Source: Cyanobacteriota bacterium (GTDB taxonomy: Bacteria; Cyanobacteriota; Cyanobacteriia; CACIAM-69d). Taken from it: a stretch of DNA of 64,000 bases. Below are positions 18,793 to 27,997 of this stretch, in pieces. Within the stretch, counting starts at the first letter, position 1. The number at the start of each line of letters is the position of its first letter. The stretch spans positions 124,001 to 188,000 of the forward strand of contig JAKRSF010000010.1 of the NCBI GenBank assembly GCA_022402445.1, in the 5' to 3' direction. The notes under the pieces were generated by a model. That model ran no database searches. It was not told the origin of the DNA and was given only the letters and a program-made list of their open reading frames with translations. Both the position numbers and the translations under genes were made by a program.

Positions 18793-19512
18793 ATGACTAT
18801 TGCCACCTCTGATGCTGCCTCCAATGGGGCGGTTCCGACGAATGCGTCCCCTGAGCGTAGTTCGGGTGTTGGGGCGATCGCGCCGCTGCCCGATCGCAAC
18901 ACCCACGGCGGCCAGCCCTCCCAGACCACGAACCCGCCGACGGTGGGCCTAGAGGACATGCAGGAGGCGGTGCGGACCATGCTCCTGGGGGTCGGTGAAG
19001 ATCCGGAGCGGGAAGGGTTGCTGAAAACCCCGAAGCGGGTGGCGGAGGCCATGCAGTTTTTGACCGGGGGCTACAACATGTCCCTGGAGACGCTGGTCAA
19101 TGGGGCCATCTTTGATGAGGGCCACAACGAAATGGTCCTGGTGCGGGACATCAATTTCTTTAGCCTCTGCGAGCACCACATGCTGCCGTTCATGGGGCGC
19201 GCCCACGTGGCCTATATCCCGAACCAAAAGGTGGTGGGCCTCAGTAAGCTGGCGCGGATCGTGGAAATGTATGCCCGCCGCTTGCAGGTGCAGGAACGCC
19301 TGACCCGCCAGGTGGCCGAAGCGATCCAGGAGGTGCTGGAGCCGCGCGGGGTGGCGGTGGTGATGGAGGCGAGCCACATGTGCATGGTGATGCGTGGGGT
19401 CCAAAAGCCCGGTTCCTGGACGGTGACCAGTGCGATGGTGGGCACGTTCCAGGACGATCAGAAGACCCGCGAGGAGTTCCTGAATCTGATCCGCCATCAG
19501 CCGTCGTTCTAG
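18793..19512 (+). CDS. folE: GTP cyclohydrolase I
   Basis: 239 residues from ATG 18793; the open frame upstream overlaps accA and is not used. The first 50 residues are low-complexity (Ala, Ser, Thr, Asn, Pro) and outside the family core. The core has [17 protein letters not shown], the zinc and substrate site [27 protein letters not shown], the QERLTRQVA helix and [10 protein letters not shown] with the second zinc Cys. The enzyme converts GTP to dihydroneopterin triphosphate for folates and, in cyanobacteria, pterin glycosides. It converges on trpF 12 bases later. Confidence 0.97.
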   Translation: MTIATSDAASNGAVPTNASPERSSGVGAIAPLPDRNTHGGQPSQTTNPPTVGLEDMQEAVRTMLLGVGEDPEREGLLKTPKRVAEAMQFLTGGYNMSLETLVNGAIFDEGHNEMVLVRDINFFSLCEHHMLPFMGRAHVAYIPNQKVVGLSKLARIVEMYARRLQVQERLTRQVAEAIQEVLEPRGVAVVMEASHMCMVMRGVQKPGSWTVTSAMVGTFQDDQKTREEFLNLIRHQPSF

Positions 19513-19524
19513 GGAAGTTCTGCC

Positions 19525-20214
19525 CTAGGGGGTTTGGGGCGATCGCGCGATCGCCCGAACTGCCCCGAAAAGCGCCTGAACTCGATCGAGATCCTTGTCC
19601 CCAGGCGATCGCTCAACCCCGCTGGATAGGTCAATGCCGTCCGGATGGGCTAGGGCGATCGCCTGGGCTGCGTTTTCGGGGGTGAGGCCACCGGCCAGGA
19701 GCCAGGGGCAGGGGGGCCGAAAATTTTGGAGCTGGCGCCAGTCAAGGGTGTCGCCCGTGCCGCCGAGGACACCGGGGCGGTAGGCATCCAGCAGCAGGGC
19801 ATCGACGTGGGGGCCATAGGCGATCGCCGCATCGAGGGTGCGGGCATCCTTGACCCGAAAGGCTTTGATCAGTTCAACGGACGGCAGCCGCTCCCGCAGA
19901 ACCGCGCAGAGGGCCGGGGGCTCGTCCCCATGGAGCTGCACCGCCGTCAGGCCCGCAATCTTGACCGTTTCAATGATTTCATCCGCCGTCGCATTGGCGA
20001 AGACCCCCACGCAGTCCACCGGGCGATCGCGGGGCAGGGCATCCACAACGGCCCGAATCTGCACCGGCGTCACATGGCGCGGCGACGCGGCCACGCAGAT
20101 AAACCCCAGGGCCGTTGCCCCCGCCCGCGCGATCGCCGCCCCCTGGTCTGGCCGCGTAATGCCGCAAATCTTGACGCGAAACGCCACCGCTCCCCCACCT
20201 GCCCACGGCCCCAT
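19525..20214 (-). CDS. trpF: phosphoribosylanthranilate isomerase
   Basis: 229 residues from ATG 20214; GTG 20187 (VAFRVKICG) is an alternative that would give an N-terminus closer to other TrpF proteins. The TIM-barrel motifs are all there: VKICGITRP with the catalytic Cys, [43 protein letters not shown] with the catalytic Asp, [10 protein letters not shown] and GIDLSSGVE. It catalyses the Amadori rearrangement in tryptophan synthesis. It stands alone, not in a trp operon, as is usual in cyanobacteria. Confidence 0.95.
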   Translation of the reverse strand: MGPWAGGGAVAFRVKICGITRPDQGAAIARAGATALGFICVAASPRHVTPVQIRAVVDALPRDRPVDCVGVFANATADEIIETVKIAGLTAVQLHGDEPPALCAVLRERLPSVELIKAFRVKDARTLDAAIAYGPHVDALLLDAYRPGVLGGTGDTLDWRQLQNFRPPCPWLLAGGLTPENAAQAIALAHPDGIDLSSGVERSPGDKDLDRVQALFGAVRAIARSPQTP

Positions 20215-20512
20215 CGGCGGGGCACCGGGCGCAAAAACTAGCCCTGTCAGTCTACAAAGAAAGCGCCCTAAAAACCCCCAAGGGCCCCCTGGGCGCTAGC
20301 ATCCTGGAAAACTCGTCTTTGGAATTTTGCAGCGAATTGACGATTTTTGACGTGCAAGCCCCCAAATACTTTAAAAAAAGTTACGACCCGTGGCGCGGGT
20401 GTTAACTCTTGAAACGGTCTTCGGGGGGCTCGGGGGCCGCCTTGATACTGTGGAACAGCTTGCGATTTTTCGTATCGTCCCTTGCTGTTCCGTCGTTGGG
20501 AGTCCCTTTGCT
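20215..20512. promoter_or_regulatory. trpF/psaK divergent upstream region
   Basis: About 298 bases. AGCGCCC (20262-20268) and GGGCGCT (20291-20297) can form a 7-bp stem with a 22-base loop near the trpF side. On the psaK side two TTGACG hexamers lie at about 20337 and 20347, and the AT-rich stretch AAATACTTTAAAAAAAG follows at about 20365-20381; this is the best promoter candidate for psaK. Its exact -10 is unclear. Confidence 0.35.
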
Positions 20513-20803
20513 GTGTTTGGTGATTTGTCTGCGATCGCAGGGCTAGACCCGATCCTGGCCGCCGCTGGCCTGTCCGTCGCCTGGTCCCCGAAGGTGGCCA
20601 CCGTGATGGTGACCTGCAATCTTTTCGCCATTTCCGTCGGTTACTACGCCATCAAAAACCGTGGCCAAGGCCCCGCCCTGCCGCTGCCCCTGCCCGCCAT
20701 CTTCACGGGCTTTGGGGTGCCGGAACTGTTGGCTACGGCGAGCTTTGGCCATTTGCTCGGGGCGGGGATGATCCTGGGCATGGCGAACGCGGGCCTGCTC
20801 TAG
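20513..20803 (+). CDS. psaK: photosystem I reaction-centre subunit PsaK
   Basis: I place the start at GTG 20513, preceded by GGGAG 10 bases upstream, giving 96 residues, close to the family's 85-90; TTG 20525 is an alternative and the frame is open back to 20390. The hallmark SWSPK-like entry (VAWSPKVATVMVTCNLFAI) opens the first membrane helix. A cytoplasmic loop follows (NRGQGPALPLP, FTGFGVPELLATASFGHLLGAG), then a second helix ending GMANAGLL. PsaK is a peripheral two-helix PSI subunit binding chlorophyll. The gene is monocistronic. Confidence 0.9.
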   Translation: MFGDLSAIAGLDPILAAAGLSVAWSPKVATVMVTCNLFAISVGYYAIKNRGQGPALPLPLPAIFTGFGVPELLATASFGHLLGAGMILGMANAGLL

Positions 20804-20986
20804 CACCGGCGCGGGGGCCAAGTCAAGGCGATCGCGGGGCCGGGAAGCCGTCCGATCGCCCCTGGTCCTGGGCTCCGATGGGGCGGGGTGAAGCGGTTAA
20901 CCTGGAATAGGGTTTTGGTTCTGGTCCGCCGCGATCGCCCCGGACCGCCCCCAAGGCCCCTCACTGTTTCCCCGCTCCCCCTTCCC

Positions 20987-22210
20987 ATGCAAGCAGGCTG
21001 GCGCATCGGTTCAATTTTTGGGATTCCCCTCCTGGTGGATCCCTCCTGGTTCCTGATCCTGATCCTTTATTCGACGGTCAATGGCAGCGATTTTTACGAT
21101 CGCTTCGCCTGGGGAGTGCCCCTCGCCGCGATCGCGGGGTTATTGATGGCCCTGCTGCTGTTTGGCTCCGTCCTGCTCCATGAACTGGGCCATAGCCTCG
21201 TGGCGCGATCGCAGGGCATCCAGGTCAACTCCATCACCCTGTTCATGTTCGGCGGCGTCGCCTCCATTGACCGCGAATCGAAGACTCCGGGCCAAGCCTT
21301 CTGGGTGGCCGTTGCTGGTCCCGCCGTCAGTTTTATTTTATTTTTGCTGCTGGGTCTGCTGGCCGCCGCCCTGTCCGGGACCGATAACCCCGTGGCGGTG
21401 TTGGCGAACACCCTCTCGCGCATCAACCTGGTGCTGGCAATCTTTAACCTCATCCCCGGCCTGCCCCTGGACGGGGGCCAAATCCTCAAGGCCCTGGTCT
21501 GGAAGGTGACGGGTAACCGCTTCAAGGGCATCCACTGGGCGGCCCAGGCGGGGCAGGTGCTGGGGTGGCTGGCGGTGGCCTTTGGGCTCTATGTCACCCT
21601 GTCCGGCGGCGGCGGCGGCCTGTGGATTGCCCTGCTGGGCTGGTTCTGCGCCCGCAATGCCAATGCCTACGATCGCCTGAGCGTCCTCCAAGAGGCCCTG
21701 CTGGAGGTGACGGCGGGGGATGCCATGGTGCGGGAATTCCGCACGGTGAATGGGGATCTGACCCTGCGGCAGTTTGTGGAAAATTATTTGCTGGAGAGCG
21801 ATCGCCCCCCCTATTTCGCCGCCGCCCAGGGACGCTATCAGGGGTTGGTGCGGCCCGAGGCCCTGCAAACCATTGAGCGGAGCCGCTGGGATTTTCTGAC
21901 GGTGGGGGATTTGGCGGAACCGCTCCAGACGGTGCCCACGGCGCGGGAGACGACCCCCCTGGCGACGGTGGTCAGTGATCTGGAGCGCTTGCGGCTGGGG
22001 CGTTTGACGGTCCTGAGTCCGGCGGATGCGGTGGCCGGGACGGTTGATCGTGGCGATGCGGTGCGGGCGATCGCCCAGAAGCTGGGGTTCCGGTTCTCAG
22101 AAGCGGACATCCGTCGCATTAAAACCGAGGGCACCTATCCACCGGGGCTGAATTTGGCGGCGATCGCGCAAACCCTAGACAGCGCTGAGCTAGGGGCCAG
22201 TCGGTCCTAG
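20987..22210 (+). CDS. site-2 protease (M50) family zinc metalloprotease with CBS pair
   Basis: 407 residues from ATG 20987 (MQAGWRIGSIFGIPL); the frame is open upstream to 20888 but there it is Pro/Arg-rich. Membrane helices carry the zinc motif HELGHS (about residue 66) and the distal LPLDGGQ with the third ligand Asp. Family members cleave substrates inside the membrane, often anti-sigma factors. The C-terminal half (about 235-400) resembles a diverged CBS pair that may sense nucleotides. The stop codon shares the palindrome CTAG (22207-22210) with the stop of the convergent nei gene. Confidence 0.93.
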   Translation: MQAGWRIGSIFGIPLLVDPSWFLILILYSTVNGSDFYDRFAWGVPLAAIAGLLMALLLFGSVLLHELGHSLVARSQGIQVNSITLFMFGGVASIDRESKTPGQAFWVAVAGPAVSFILFLLLGLLAAALSGTDNPVAVLANTLSRINLVLAIFNLIPGLPLDGGQILKALVWKVTGNRFKGIHWAAQAGQVLGWLAVAFGLYVTLSGGGGGLWIALLGWFCARNANAYDRLSVLQEALLEVTAGDAMVREFRTVNGDLTLRQFVENYLLESDRPPYFAAAQGRYQGLVRPEALQTIERSRWDFLTVGDLAEPLQTVPTARETTPLATVVSDLERLRLGRLTVLSPADAVAGTVDRGDAVRAIAQKLGFRFSEADIRRIKTEGTYPPGLNLAAIAQTLDSAELGASRS

Positions 22211-23025
22211 GGCTGACAGGTGGGGCAGAAATAGTAGCGGCGGCCGGCGGCGATCGCCTTGACGATGGTCTGGCCGCAGCGGTGGCAGGGTTTGCCGTCG
22301 CGGGCAAAGACCCAGTGGCGGTAGGCGGATCGCGGCTGACCGGCGGCCTTGAGGGCCTGGGCGATCGCGAGGTCGTTGGTGATGCCGTTGTGGTCGTAGG
22401 ACTGGCGGGTGAGGGCGATCGCGGCGATCGCGAGGCGGTGCAGTTGGTCGTCGGTGCAGTCTAGGGGGCGCAGATCCGCACGCAAACCGGCGACAAAAAG
22501 GGCTTCGCTGCGTAGGTAATTCCCCAGGCCGCAGAGCAGGTGCTGATCGAGCAAAATGGCCCCCAGGCGGCGGCGTTTGGCGCGATCGCTCCGAAGGATG
22601 GCCACGAGGGCTTCGGGGGTGGTGGCCGGATCGAGGAGATCGGGGCCGAGTTTTTTGAGGAAGGGGTGGGCGGGGATTTCCTCGGGCGTGAGCACTTGGA
22701 TGTCGGAAGCGCTGTAGAGCAGGGCGGATTGGCGATCGCCGTGGAGGGCGAGGCGCAGTTGGCGGTTGGTGGTGGGCAGTTGGCCGCGCGATCGCACCAT
22801 CCAGACCCCATAGAGCTGGTTGTGGCTGTAGATGCTCAGGTCGTTGTCAAAGTGGATCAGGAGGGCCTTGCCCCTGGGTTCGACGGCCCGCACCCGTTGC
22901 CCCGTGAGGGCGGCTTCGTAGGATTTGAGGTGATCAAAGGCGAAGTACACCTCACCGATGGGGGGACCGATCAGGGCGGCGGCCACGCGATCGGCGGCGC
23001 GGCGGATTTCTGGACCTTCGGGCAC
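22207..23025 (-). CDS. nei: DNA glycosylase/AP lyase of the Fpg/Nei family, endonuclease VIII-like
   Basis: 272 residues beginning at a GTG (23025), fixed by the required N-terminal sequence MPEGPEIRR, whose Pro2 is the catalytic nucleophile and Glu3 the helper. The H2TH DNA-binding element (LCGLGNYLRSEAL) and a C-terminal zinc finger (CHRCGQ ... YYFCPTCQ) are intact. The start MPEGPEIRRAADRV is closer to Nei than to MutM. It removes oxidised pyrimidines. It is tail-to-tail with the M50 protease gene. Confidence 0.93.
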   Translation of the reverse strand: MPEGPEIRRAADRVAAALIGPPIGEVYFAFDHLKSYEAALTGQRVRAVEPRGKALLIHFDNDLSIYSHNQLYGVWMVRSRGQLPTTNRQLRLALHGDRQSALLYSASDIQVLTPEEIPAHPFLKKLGPDLLDPATTPEALVAILRSDRAKRRRLGAILLDQHLLCGLGNYLRSEALFVAGLRADLRPLDCTDDQLHRLAIAAIALTRQSYDHNGITNDLAIAQALKAAGQPRSAYRHWVFARDGKPCHRCGQTIVKAIAAGRRYYFCPTCQP

Positions 23026-23153
23026 GGCTGGGTTAGAACCTTGGGGACTTTTGAAGAGCGGTGGGGAATCCCGATCGCGCCTTGCATTGTAGCCCCGAAA
23101 TCCCGCCGAGGGTGCCCCGCTGTGCCCCCGTTGCCGTTAGCTCCCTGGATCCT

Positions 23154-24449
23154 ATGACTCACTTCGGCCTCCTTTGCCCCCCGTCGCCGGGGCACCTCAA
23201 CCCTAGTTTGATCCTGGGGGAAGTCCTCCGTGATCGCGGCCATCGGGTCACCCTGTTCACGGCGGCGGATCTGGTGCCGAAGCTGGCGAATGTGGGGGTG
23301 GAAGTCTATGGCGTGGGGCGCGATCGCCATCCCCCCGGCAGCCTAGAGGCGAGTCTGCAACGGCTGGGGGAATTGAGCCGCCTGGAGGGGGTGCTCTACA
23401 GCGTCCAGATCTTGGTGGAACACAACGACATTTACCTGGCGGAACTGCCGGAGTTGGCGGGACACCTGGGCATTGAGGCGTGGATTGTTGATCAAGTTTC
23501 CCTGGCGGGCCACGCCGTGGCGGAGTATTTGGGCCAGCCCCACGTAACCGTTTGCAATGCCCTGCCGCTCGATCTCGAACCGTCGATTCCGCCGCCATTC
23601 ACCCCCTGGGGCTACAGCGCGGCCCCCTGGGCAACCCTGCGCAACCGGCTGGCCAATGGCTTTGTCAATCGCGTTGTGGCCCCCATCAACCGGCGGGTGA
23701 TTCAACAGCGCCAAATGTGGGGACTGCCGCCCTTGAAGCGCTGCCGGGATTTTTATTCGCCGCTGCTGTGGGTGCGCCAGTTGCCGCCCGGATTTGATTT
23801 TCCCCGCCGGGAGTTGCCCGGTTGGGTCCATGATGTGGGGCCGCTCCAGCGCCGCGATCGCCGGGAGCCGCTGGGGTCTGATCTGCCGCCGTTTCCCTTC
23901 GAGCGGTTGGATGGCCGCCCGTTGGTTTATGCCTCTTTGGGGACGCTCCAGAATCAAATCCCGGCGATTTTCCAGATGATTGCCGATAGCTGCGCGGATT
24001 TGCCGGTGCAGTTGGTCCTGAGTTTGGGCCGCGCCGATGCCCAGGTGGCGGGGTTGACGTTGCCCGCCGGGGCGATCGCGGTGCCCTATGCGCCCCAGCA
24101 GCAGTTGATTGATCGCGCCCAGTTGGTGATCACCCACGCGGGTATGAATGCGACCCTCAGCGCCCTGTCCGTGGGGGTGCCCCTGGTGGCGGTGCCCATT
24201 ACCAATGAACAGCCGGGGATTGCGGCGCGCATTGCCCACCAGGGGGTCGGGATTCGGTTGCCCCTGAAGGGGTTGACGGTGGAGGGGCTACGCAACGCGA
24301 TCGCAACGGCCCTGCAAGATAACCGCTACCGCGATCGCGCCCGCCAGTTCCAGCAAACCATCCAGGGGGCCGGGGGCGTCGAACGGGCGGCGGACCTCAT
24401 TGAACAGGCCATCACCACCCGACAGCCGGTCCTGGCGATCGCCCCCTAG
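23154..24449 (+). CDS. GT1-family glycosyltransferase (MGT/UDP-glucosyltransferase-like)
   Basis: 431 residues from ATG 23154 (MTHFGLLCPPSPGHLNP). It is a GT-B fold: the N-terminal acceptor domain begins with the typical SPGHLNP loop and DRGHRVTLFT. The C-terminal donor domain has PLVYASLGTLQ, APQQQLIDRAQLVITHAGMNATLSAL and GVPLVAVPITNEQPGIAARI, matching the nucleotide-sugar motif of zeaxanthin glucosyltransferase (CrtX) and macrolide GTs. A lipid or carotenoid acceptor is plausible but unproven. It starts 128 bases from the divergent nei gene. Confidence 0.9.
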   Translation: MTHFGLLCPPSPGHLNPSLILGEVLRDRGHRVTLFTAADLVPKLANVGVEVYGVGRDRHPPGSLEASLQRLGELSRLEGVLYSVQILVEHNDIYLAELPELAGHLGIEAWIVDQVSLAGHAVAEYLGQPHVTVCNALPLDLEPSIPPPFTPWGYSAAPWATLRNRLANGFVNRVVAPINRRVIQQRQMWGLPPLKRCRDFYSPLLWVRQLPPGFDFPRRELPGWVHDVGPLQRRDRREPLGSDLPPFPFERLDGRPLVYASLGTLQNQIPAIFQMIADSCADLPVQLVLSLGRADAQVAGLTLPAGAIAVPYAPQQQLIDRAQLVITHAGMNATLSALSVGVPLVAVPITNEQPGIAARIAHQGVGIRLPLKGLTVEGLRNAIATALQDNRYRDRARQFQQTIQGAGGVERAADLIEQAITTRQPVLAIAP

Positions 24450-25285
24450 GATTTCTCGGTAGCGCTGGAAGCGGCGGACGGAATATCCAAATTCAAGAAC
24501 GGCACCGCCCCATTGCCGCCGAGCACCTGGGGAAAATGGCCGTCCCACTTCTCGATCGCCTGTTTCTGGAGCAATTCCCCCGTCAGGGTTTCCCGCAGGA
24601 GCCGTTGCGCTTCCGCTTGGCCCTTGGCGCGGTTAATGGTGGCGGCGGCTTCCTGTTCCGCTTCTCGGGCCACGTAGATCGCCCGCTGGGCCCGCTGTTC
24701 AGCGATTTGCTTTTCCTCGACGGCCCGGGAAAATTCCTTAGAAAAATTCAGATCCACCACGCTGGTGTCGAGGACGATGATGCCGTACTTTTGCAGGCGC
24801 AGGTCTAGGGCCTCGTCAAAATCGCGCTTGAGTTCCTCCCGTTTGGTGATGGCCTCTTCCACCGTGCGGCGGGCGGCGGCAATTTTGAAGGATTCCTGGG
24901 TTTGGGGGGCGACGATTTTCGAGACGATATTTTGCAAACTGCCCTGGGTGCGGCGGATCGTGACCACCTGGAGCGGATCGAGGCGGAAGTTGATCGCAAA
25001 GCTGGCGGAGAGTTCCTGCAAATCCTTGGTGGAGCTTTGGGCGGGCACTTCAAACTTTTGCACCGTCAGGTCGTAGACATCCACGACGGACACGAGGGGC
25101 GGTTTGACGTGGATCCCTTCGAGCAGGACGCCATCTTGGGCCTTGCCGAGGATGCTGAGGACGCCCGCTTGGCCCGGATTGATGACGATGAGGCTATTGA
25201 AGCCGATCGCGAGGAGGACGGCGGCGATCGCGGCGACGACGCTCAGGGTCCAGTTGGGGGGCTTGGGGGTGGCGGCTGATCGCAT
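24446..25285 (-). CDS. SPFH/prohibitin-family membrane protein
   Basis: 279 residues from ATG 25285 (MRSAATPKPPNW); a longer frame to 25399 is Pro-rich and lacks a ribosome site. One N-terminal membrane anchor (about 13-32), then a Band 7 domain (VINPGQAGVLSILGKAQDGVLLEGIHVKPPL) and a long coiled-coil with Ala/Glu/Gln (EEKQIAEQRAQRAIYVAREA). Prohibitins form large rings at membranes and stabilise proteases and complexes; cyanobacterial versions are implicated in stress response. The 3' end overlaps the GT1 gene's stop by 4 bases (convergent). Confidence 0.93.
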   Translation of the reverse strand: MRSAATPKPPNWTLSVVAAIAAVLLAIGFNSLIVINPGQAGVLSILGKAQDGVLLEGIHVKPPLVSVVDVYDLTVQKFEVPAQSSTKDLQELSASFAINFRLDPLQVVTIRRTQGSLQNIVSKIVAPQTQESFKIAAARRTVEEAITKREELKRDFDEALDLRLQKYGIIVLDTSVVDLNFSKEFSRAVEEKQIAEQRAQRAIYVAREAEQEAAATINRAKGQAEAQRLLRETLTGELLQKQAIEKWDGHFPQVLGGNGAVPFLNLDIPSAASSATEKS

Positions 25286-25452
25286 GGTGATTGGGGATGA
25301 TAAAACTCGAAAAAATGGGTCTAGGGTGCGCGGCGTGTTCCACTGTAGCAAGGGGGCCGGGGGCGGCGGCGCGATCGCGCGGGAAGGCTTTAGGATCAAC
25401 CGCCCAGGGATTTACCTAGGATTGACCTGTGGACGGAGCGGGAGGCGATCGC

Positions 25453-25779
25453 ATGGCGACACCGGGCATTGTGTTGACAACGACGGATTCCGAGGCGGCG
25501 GCCCAAACCCTGGGGCGGGCGCTGGTGGAGGAACGGCTGGCGGCGGGGGTGGCGATTAGTGCGATCGCGTCGATCTACCGCTGGCGCGAAGAAATTTGTG
25601 AGACGGCGGAATGGCTCTTGATCCTCAATACGGATCTCGATCGCCTGGGGGAGATTGAAGCGTTTGTGCGATCGCGCCATACCTACGAAGTGCCCGAGCT
25701 GATGGCGTTTCCGGCCAGCGGCGGCTTTGACGCCTATTTGCAGTGGATCGTCGCCAATACGCGCCCTAGCTCCCCCTGA
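25453..25779 (+). CDS. cutA: CutA1 divalent-cation tolerance protein
   Basis: 108 residues from ATG 25453, with GGGAGG 7 bases upstream. Conserved CutA features: VLTTTDSEAAAQTLGRALVEERLAA, the strand IYRWREEI, EWLLILNTDLDRL, and HTYEVPELMAFP near the C-terminus. CutA1 is a trimeric PII-like protein. Its name comes from copper tolerance in E. coli, but its role in cyanobacteria is unsettled. The usual Cys of the CVNI motif is replaced here (VAISAIASIYRW), which may affect metal binding. Confidence 0.93.
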   Translation: MATPGIVLTTTDSEAAAQTLGRALVEERLAAGVAISAIASIYRWREEICETAEWLLILNTDLDRLGEIEAFVRSRHTYEVPELMAFPASGGFDAYLQWIVANTRPSSP

Positions 25780-25876
25780 CGCCCCCTAGGCCGCCCTGGA
25801 TTGAGATGACGCCTAGCCCCGGTTCACCCTAGGATGAGGGTCCCCGGCGCTTGCAGTTTGTCGCCCCACCTCCGAG

Positions 25877-27997
25877 ATGCCCATGAGACCCTCCCGCTGG
25901 ACGATTGCCCCCGCGCGCCCGGACCTGGCCACCGCGATCGCCGACTACACGGGACTGTCCCCCCTGCTGGCCCAGGTGTTGATCAATCGTGGCATCGAAT
26001 CCCCGGAGGAGGCGGATCTGTTCCTCGATCCCGACGGGGCCGTCCTGCCGCCCCCCATCGAAGAATTTCCCGACCTGCCCCTGGCCCTGGATCTGCTGGC
26101 GGACGCGATCGCGGCGGGCACCCCCATCGGCATCTGCGGGGACTATGACGCCGACGGCATGACCAGCACCGCCCTACTCCTGCGGGCCTTCCGCCTGCTG
26201 GGGGGCGACGCGCGCCATGCCATCCCCAGCCGAATGCGCGACGGCTACGGCGTCAATGAACGGATTGTGGACGCCTTCCACCGGGAGGGCATCGGCCTCA
26301 TGATGACCGTGGACAATGGCATCGCCGCCTACGACGCGATCGCCCATGCCCGCGACCTGGGCCTGACGGTGATCATCACCGACCACCACGACGTGCCGCC
26401 CCAGATCCCCCCCGCCCACGCCATCTTGAACCCCAAGCTGATCAATCCCGCCTCCCCTTACCGTGGCCTTGCGGGGGTGGGCGTCGCCTATGTCCTGGCC
26501 GTGTCCCTCGGGCGCAAACTGGGCAAGGGCACCATCTGGCAACCGCTGCTGGAACTGTTCACCCTGGGGACGATCGCCGACCTTGCCCCGTTGGTGGGGG
26601 TCAATCGCCGCTGGGTGCGCCGGGGCCTAGAACTCATTCCCCATTCCCAAATTCCCGGCATCCGCGCCCTGCAACAGGTGGCCGGATTTGCGGTGCTGGA
26701 GGCCACTGGGACGGAATCGGGCACCGCGATCGCGCCCACACCCACCAAAGCCCCCCTCAAACCCGAAGCGATCGGCTTCCGTCTCGGGCCGCGCATCAAC
26801 GCCATCGGACGCATCGACAATCCGCAAACGGTCATTGAACTGCTCACCACCGATGATCCGGGGGTGGCCCTGGAGCGGGCGATGCAGTGCGAGCAAATCA
26901 ATAAACAGCGCCAACAGCTTTGTAACCAAATCGAGCAGGCCGCGATCGCCTGGTTCGAGGACAGTGAGATCGACCTGCGGGATCAGCGCGTCCTCGTGAT
27001 CGTGCAGCCGGACTGGCACCACGGCGTCATTGGCATCGTCGCCTCGCGCCTGGTGGAACGCTACGGCGCGCCCGTGTTCATCGGCACCTACGAGGCCCAC
27101 GAACCGGACAAAATCCGAGGATCCGCCCGTGGCATCCCGGAATTCGATGTCTTTGCCGCCCTGCAATATTGCCGCGATCTCCTGGGCAAACATGGGGGCC
27201 ATCGCGCCGCCGGAGGCTTTTCCATGGCAGCGGCGAATTTGGATGCTTTCCGCGATCGCCTGCGGGAATTCGGCCACCAGTGCCTCCCCCCCGAAACCAT
27301 CTGCCCTTTGGTGGAGGCGGACGTGGCGGCCCCCCTGGGGGAACTGGACGAGGATTTGTATGGACAGATTGATCGGCTGCACCCCTGCGGCATCGGCAAT
27401 GATGAGCCGGTCTTTTGGACGCCGAACCTGCGGGTGGTGGGCCAGCGGACCATCGGCCAGGACCGTTCCCACCTGCGGCTGACGGTGGCGGATGAAACGG
27501 GGCAGCGCGAAGCGATCGCGTGGCGCTGGGGCGATGCCTTCCCCCTGCCGGAGCGGATTGATTTGGCCTACACCCTCAAGGAAAATGAATGGAAGGGCAA
27601 TGTCACCATTGAGCTAAATGTGGTGGGGATTCGCCCCGCGATCGCGCCTGTACGGCCCCAGGTGCGCGATCAGCCCGGATCCTATGTAACAAATTCCGCC
27701 GTCATCACCCCGGCCCCAGCTCCAGCCCAGGATCGCCGCCGGGTGCGCGTAAAATTTCAGTTCCGCGATCGCCCCTATGAATGTGCCTATGGTCGCCACG
27801 GCGATCGCTGGGAATTACGTATCCGCAACGGCGACGGCAATATTTTGGCGGTGATCGAGGGGGAACCGGTGGGTAAACTCGGCCAGTCCCGTGATCGCGC
27901 CCAGGAGGTGGATCTAGCCAAACCCTTTTTCCGGGACCTGGTGGCGGCGGCCCACGGGGCGATCAACGACACCCAACGGCAAACCACCGCGCCCTAA
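25877..27997 (+). CDS. recJ: single-stranded-DNA-specific exonuclease RecJ
   Basis: 706 residues (ATG 25877; ATG 25883 also possible). The DHH phosphoesterase motifs are present: GDYDADG (88-94), VDNGIAAYDA, ITDHHDVPP, and GFRLGPRINAIGRID. The DHHA1 nucleic-acid domain shows VIGIVASRLVERYGAPVFIG, GSARGI and GKHGGHRAAGGFS. An OB-fold region follows. The last 110 residues (about 595-706, VRVKFQFRDRPYECAYGRHG) form an extra basic segment beyond the E. coli enzyme. RecJ degrades single-stranded DNA 5' to 3' in recombination and repair. Confidence 0.96.
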   Translation: MPMRPSRWTIAPARPDLATAIADYTGLSPLLAQVLINRGIESPEEADLFLDPDGAVLPPPIEEFPDLPLALDLLADAIAAGTPIGICGDYDADGMTSTALLLRAFRLLGGDARHAIPSRMRDGYGVNERIVDAFHREGIGLMMTVDNGIAAYDAIAHARDLGLTVIITDHHDVPPQIPPAHAILNPKLINPASPYRGLAGVGVAYVLAVSLGRKLGKGTIWQPLLELFTLGTIADLAPLVGVNRRWVRRGLELIPHSQIPGIRALQQVAGFAVLEATGTESGTAIAPTPTKAPLKPEAIGFRLGPRINAIGRIDNPQTVIELLTTDDPGVALERAMQCEQINKQRQQLCNQIEQAAIAWFEDSEIDLRDQRVLVIVQPDWHHGVIGIVASRLVERYGAPVFIGTYEAHEPDKIRGSARGIPEFDVFAALQYCRDLLGKHGGHRAAGGFSMAAANLDAFRDRLREFGHQCLPPETICPLVEADVAAPLGELDEDLYGQIDRLHPCGIGNDEPVFWTPNLRVVGQRTIGQDRSHLRLTVADETGQREAIAWRWGDAFPLPERIDLAYTLKENEWKGNVTIELNVVGIRPAIAPVRPQVRDQPGSYVTNSAVITPAPAPAQDRRRVRVKFQFRDRPYECAYGRHGDRWELRIRNGDGNILAVIEGEPVGKLGQSRDRAQEVDLAKPFFRDLVAAAHGAINDTQRQTTAP

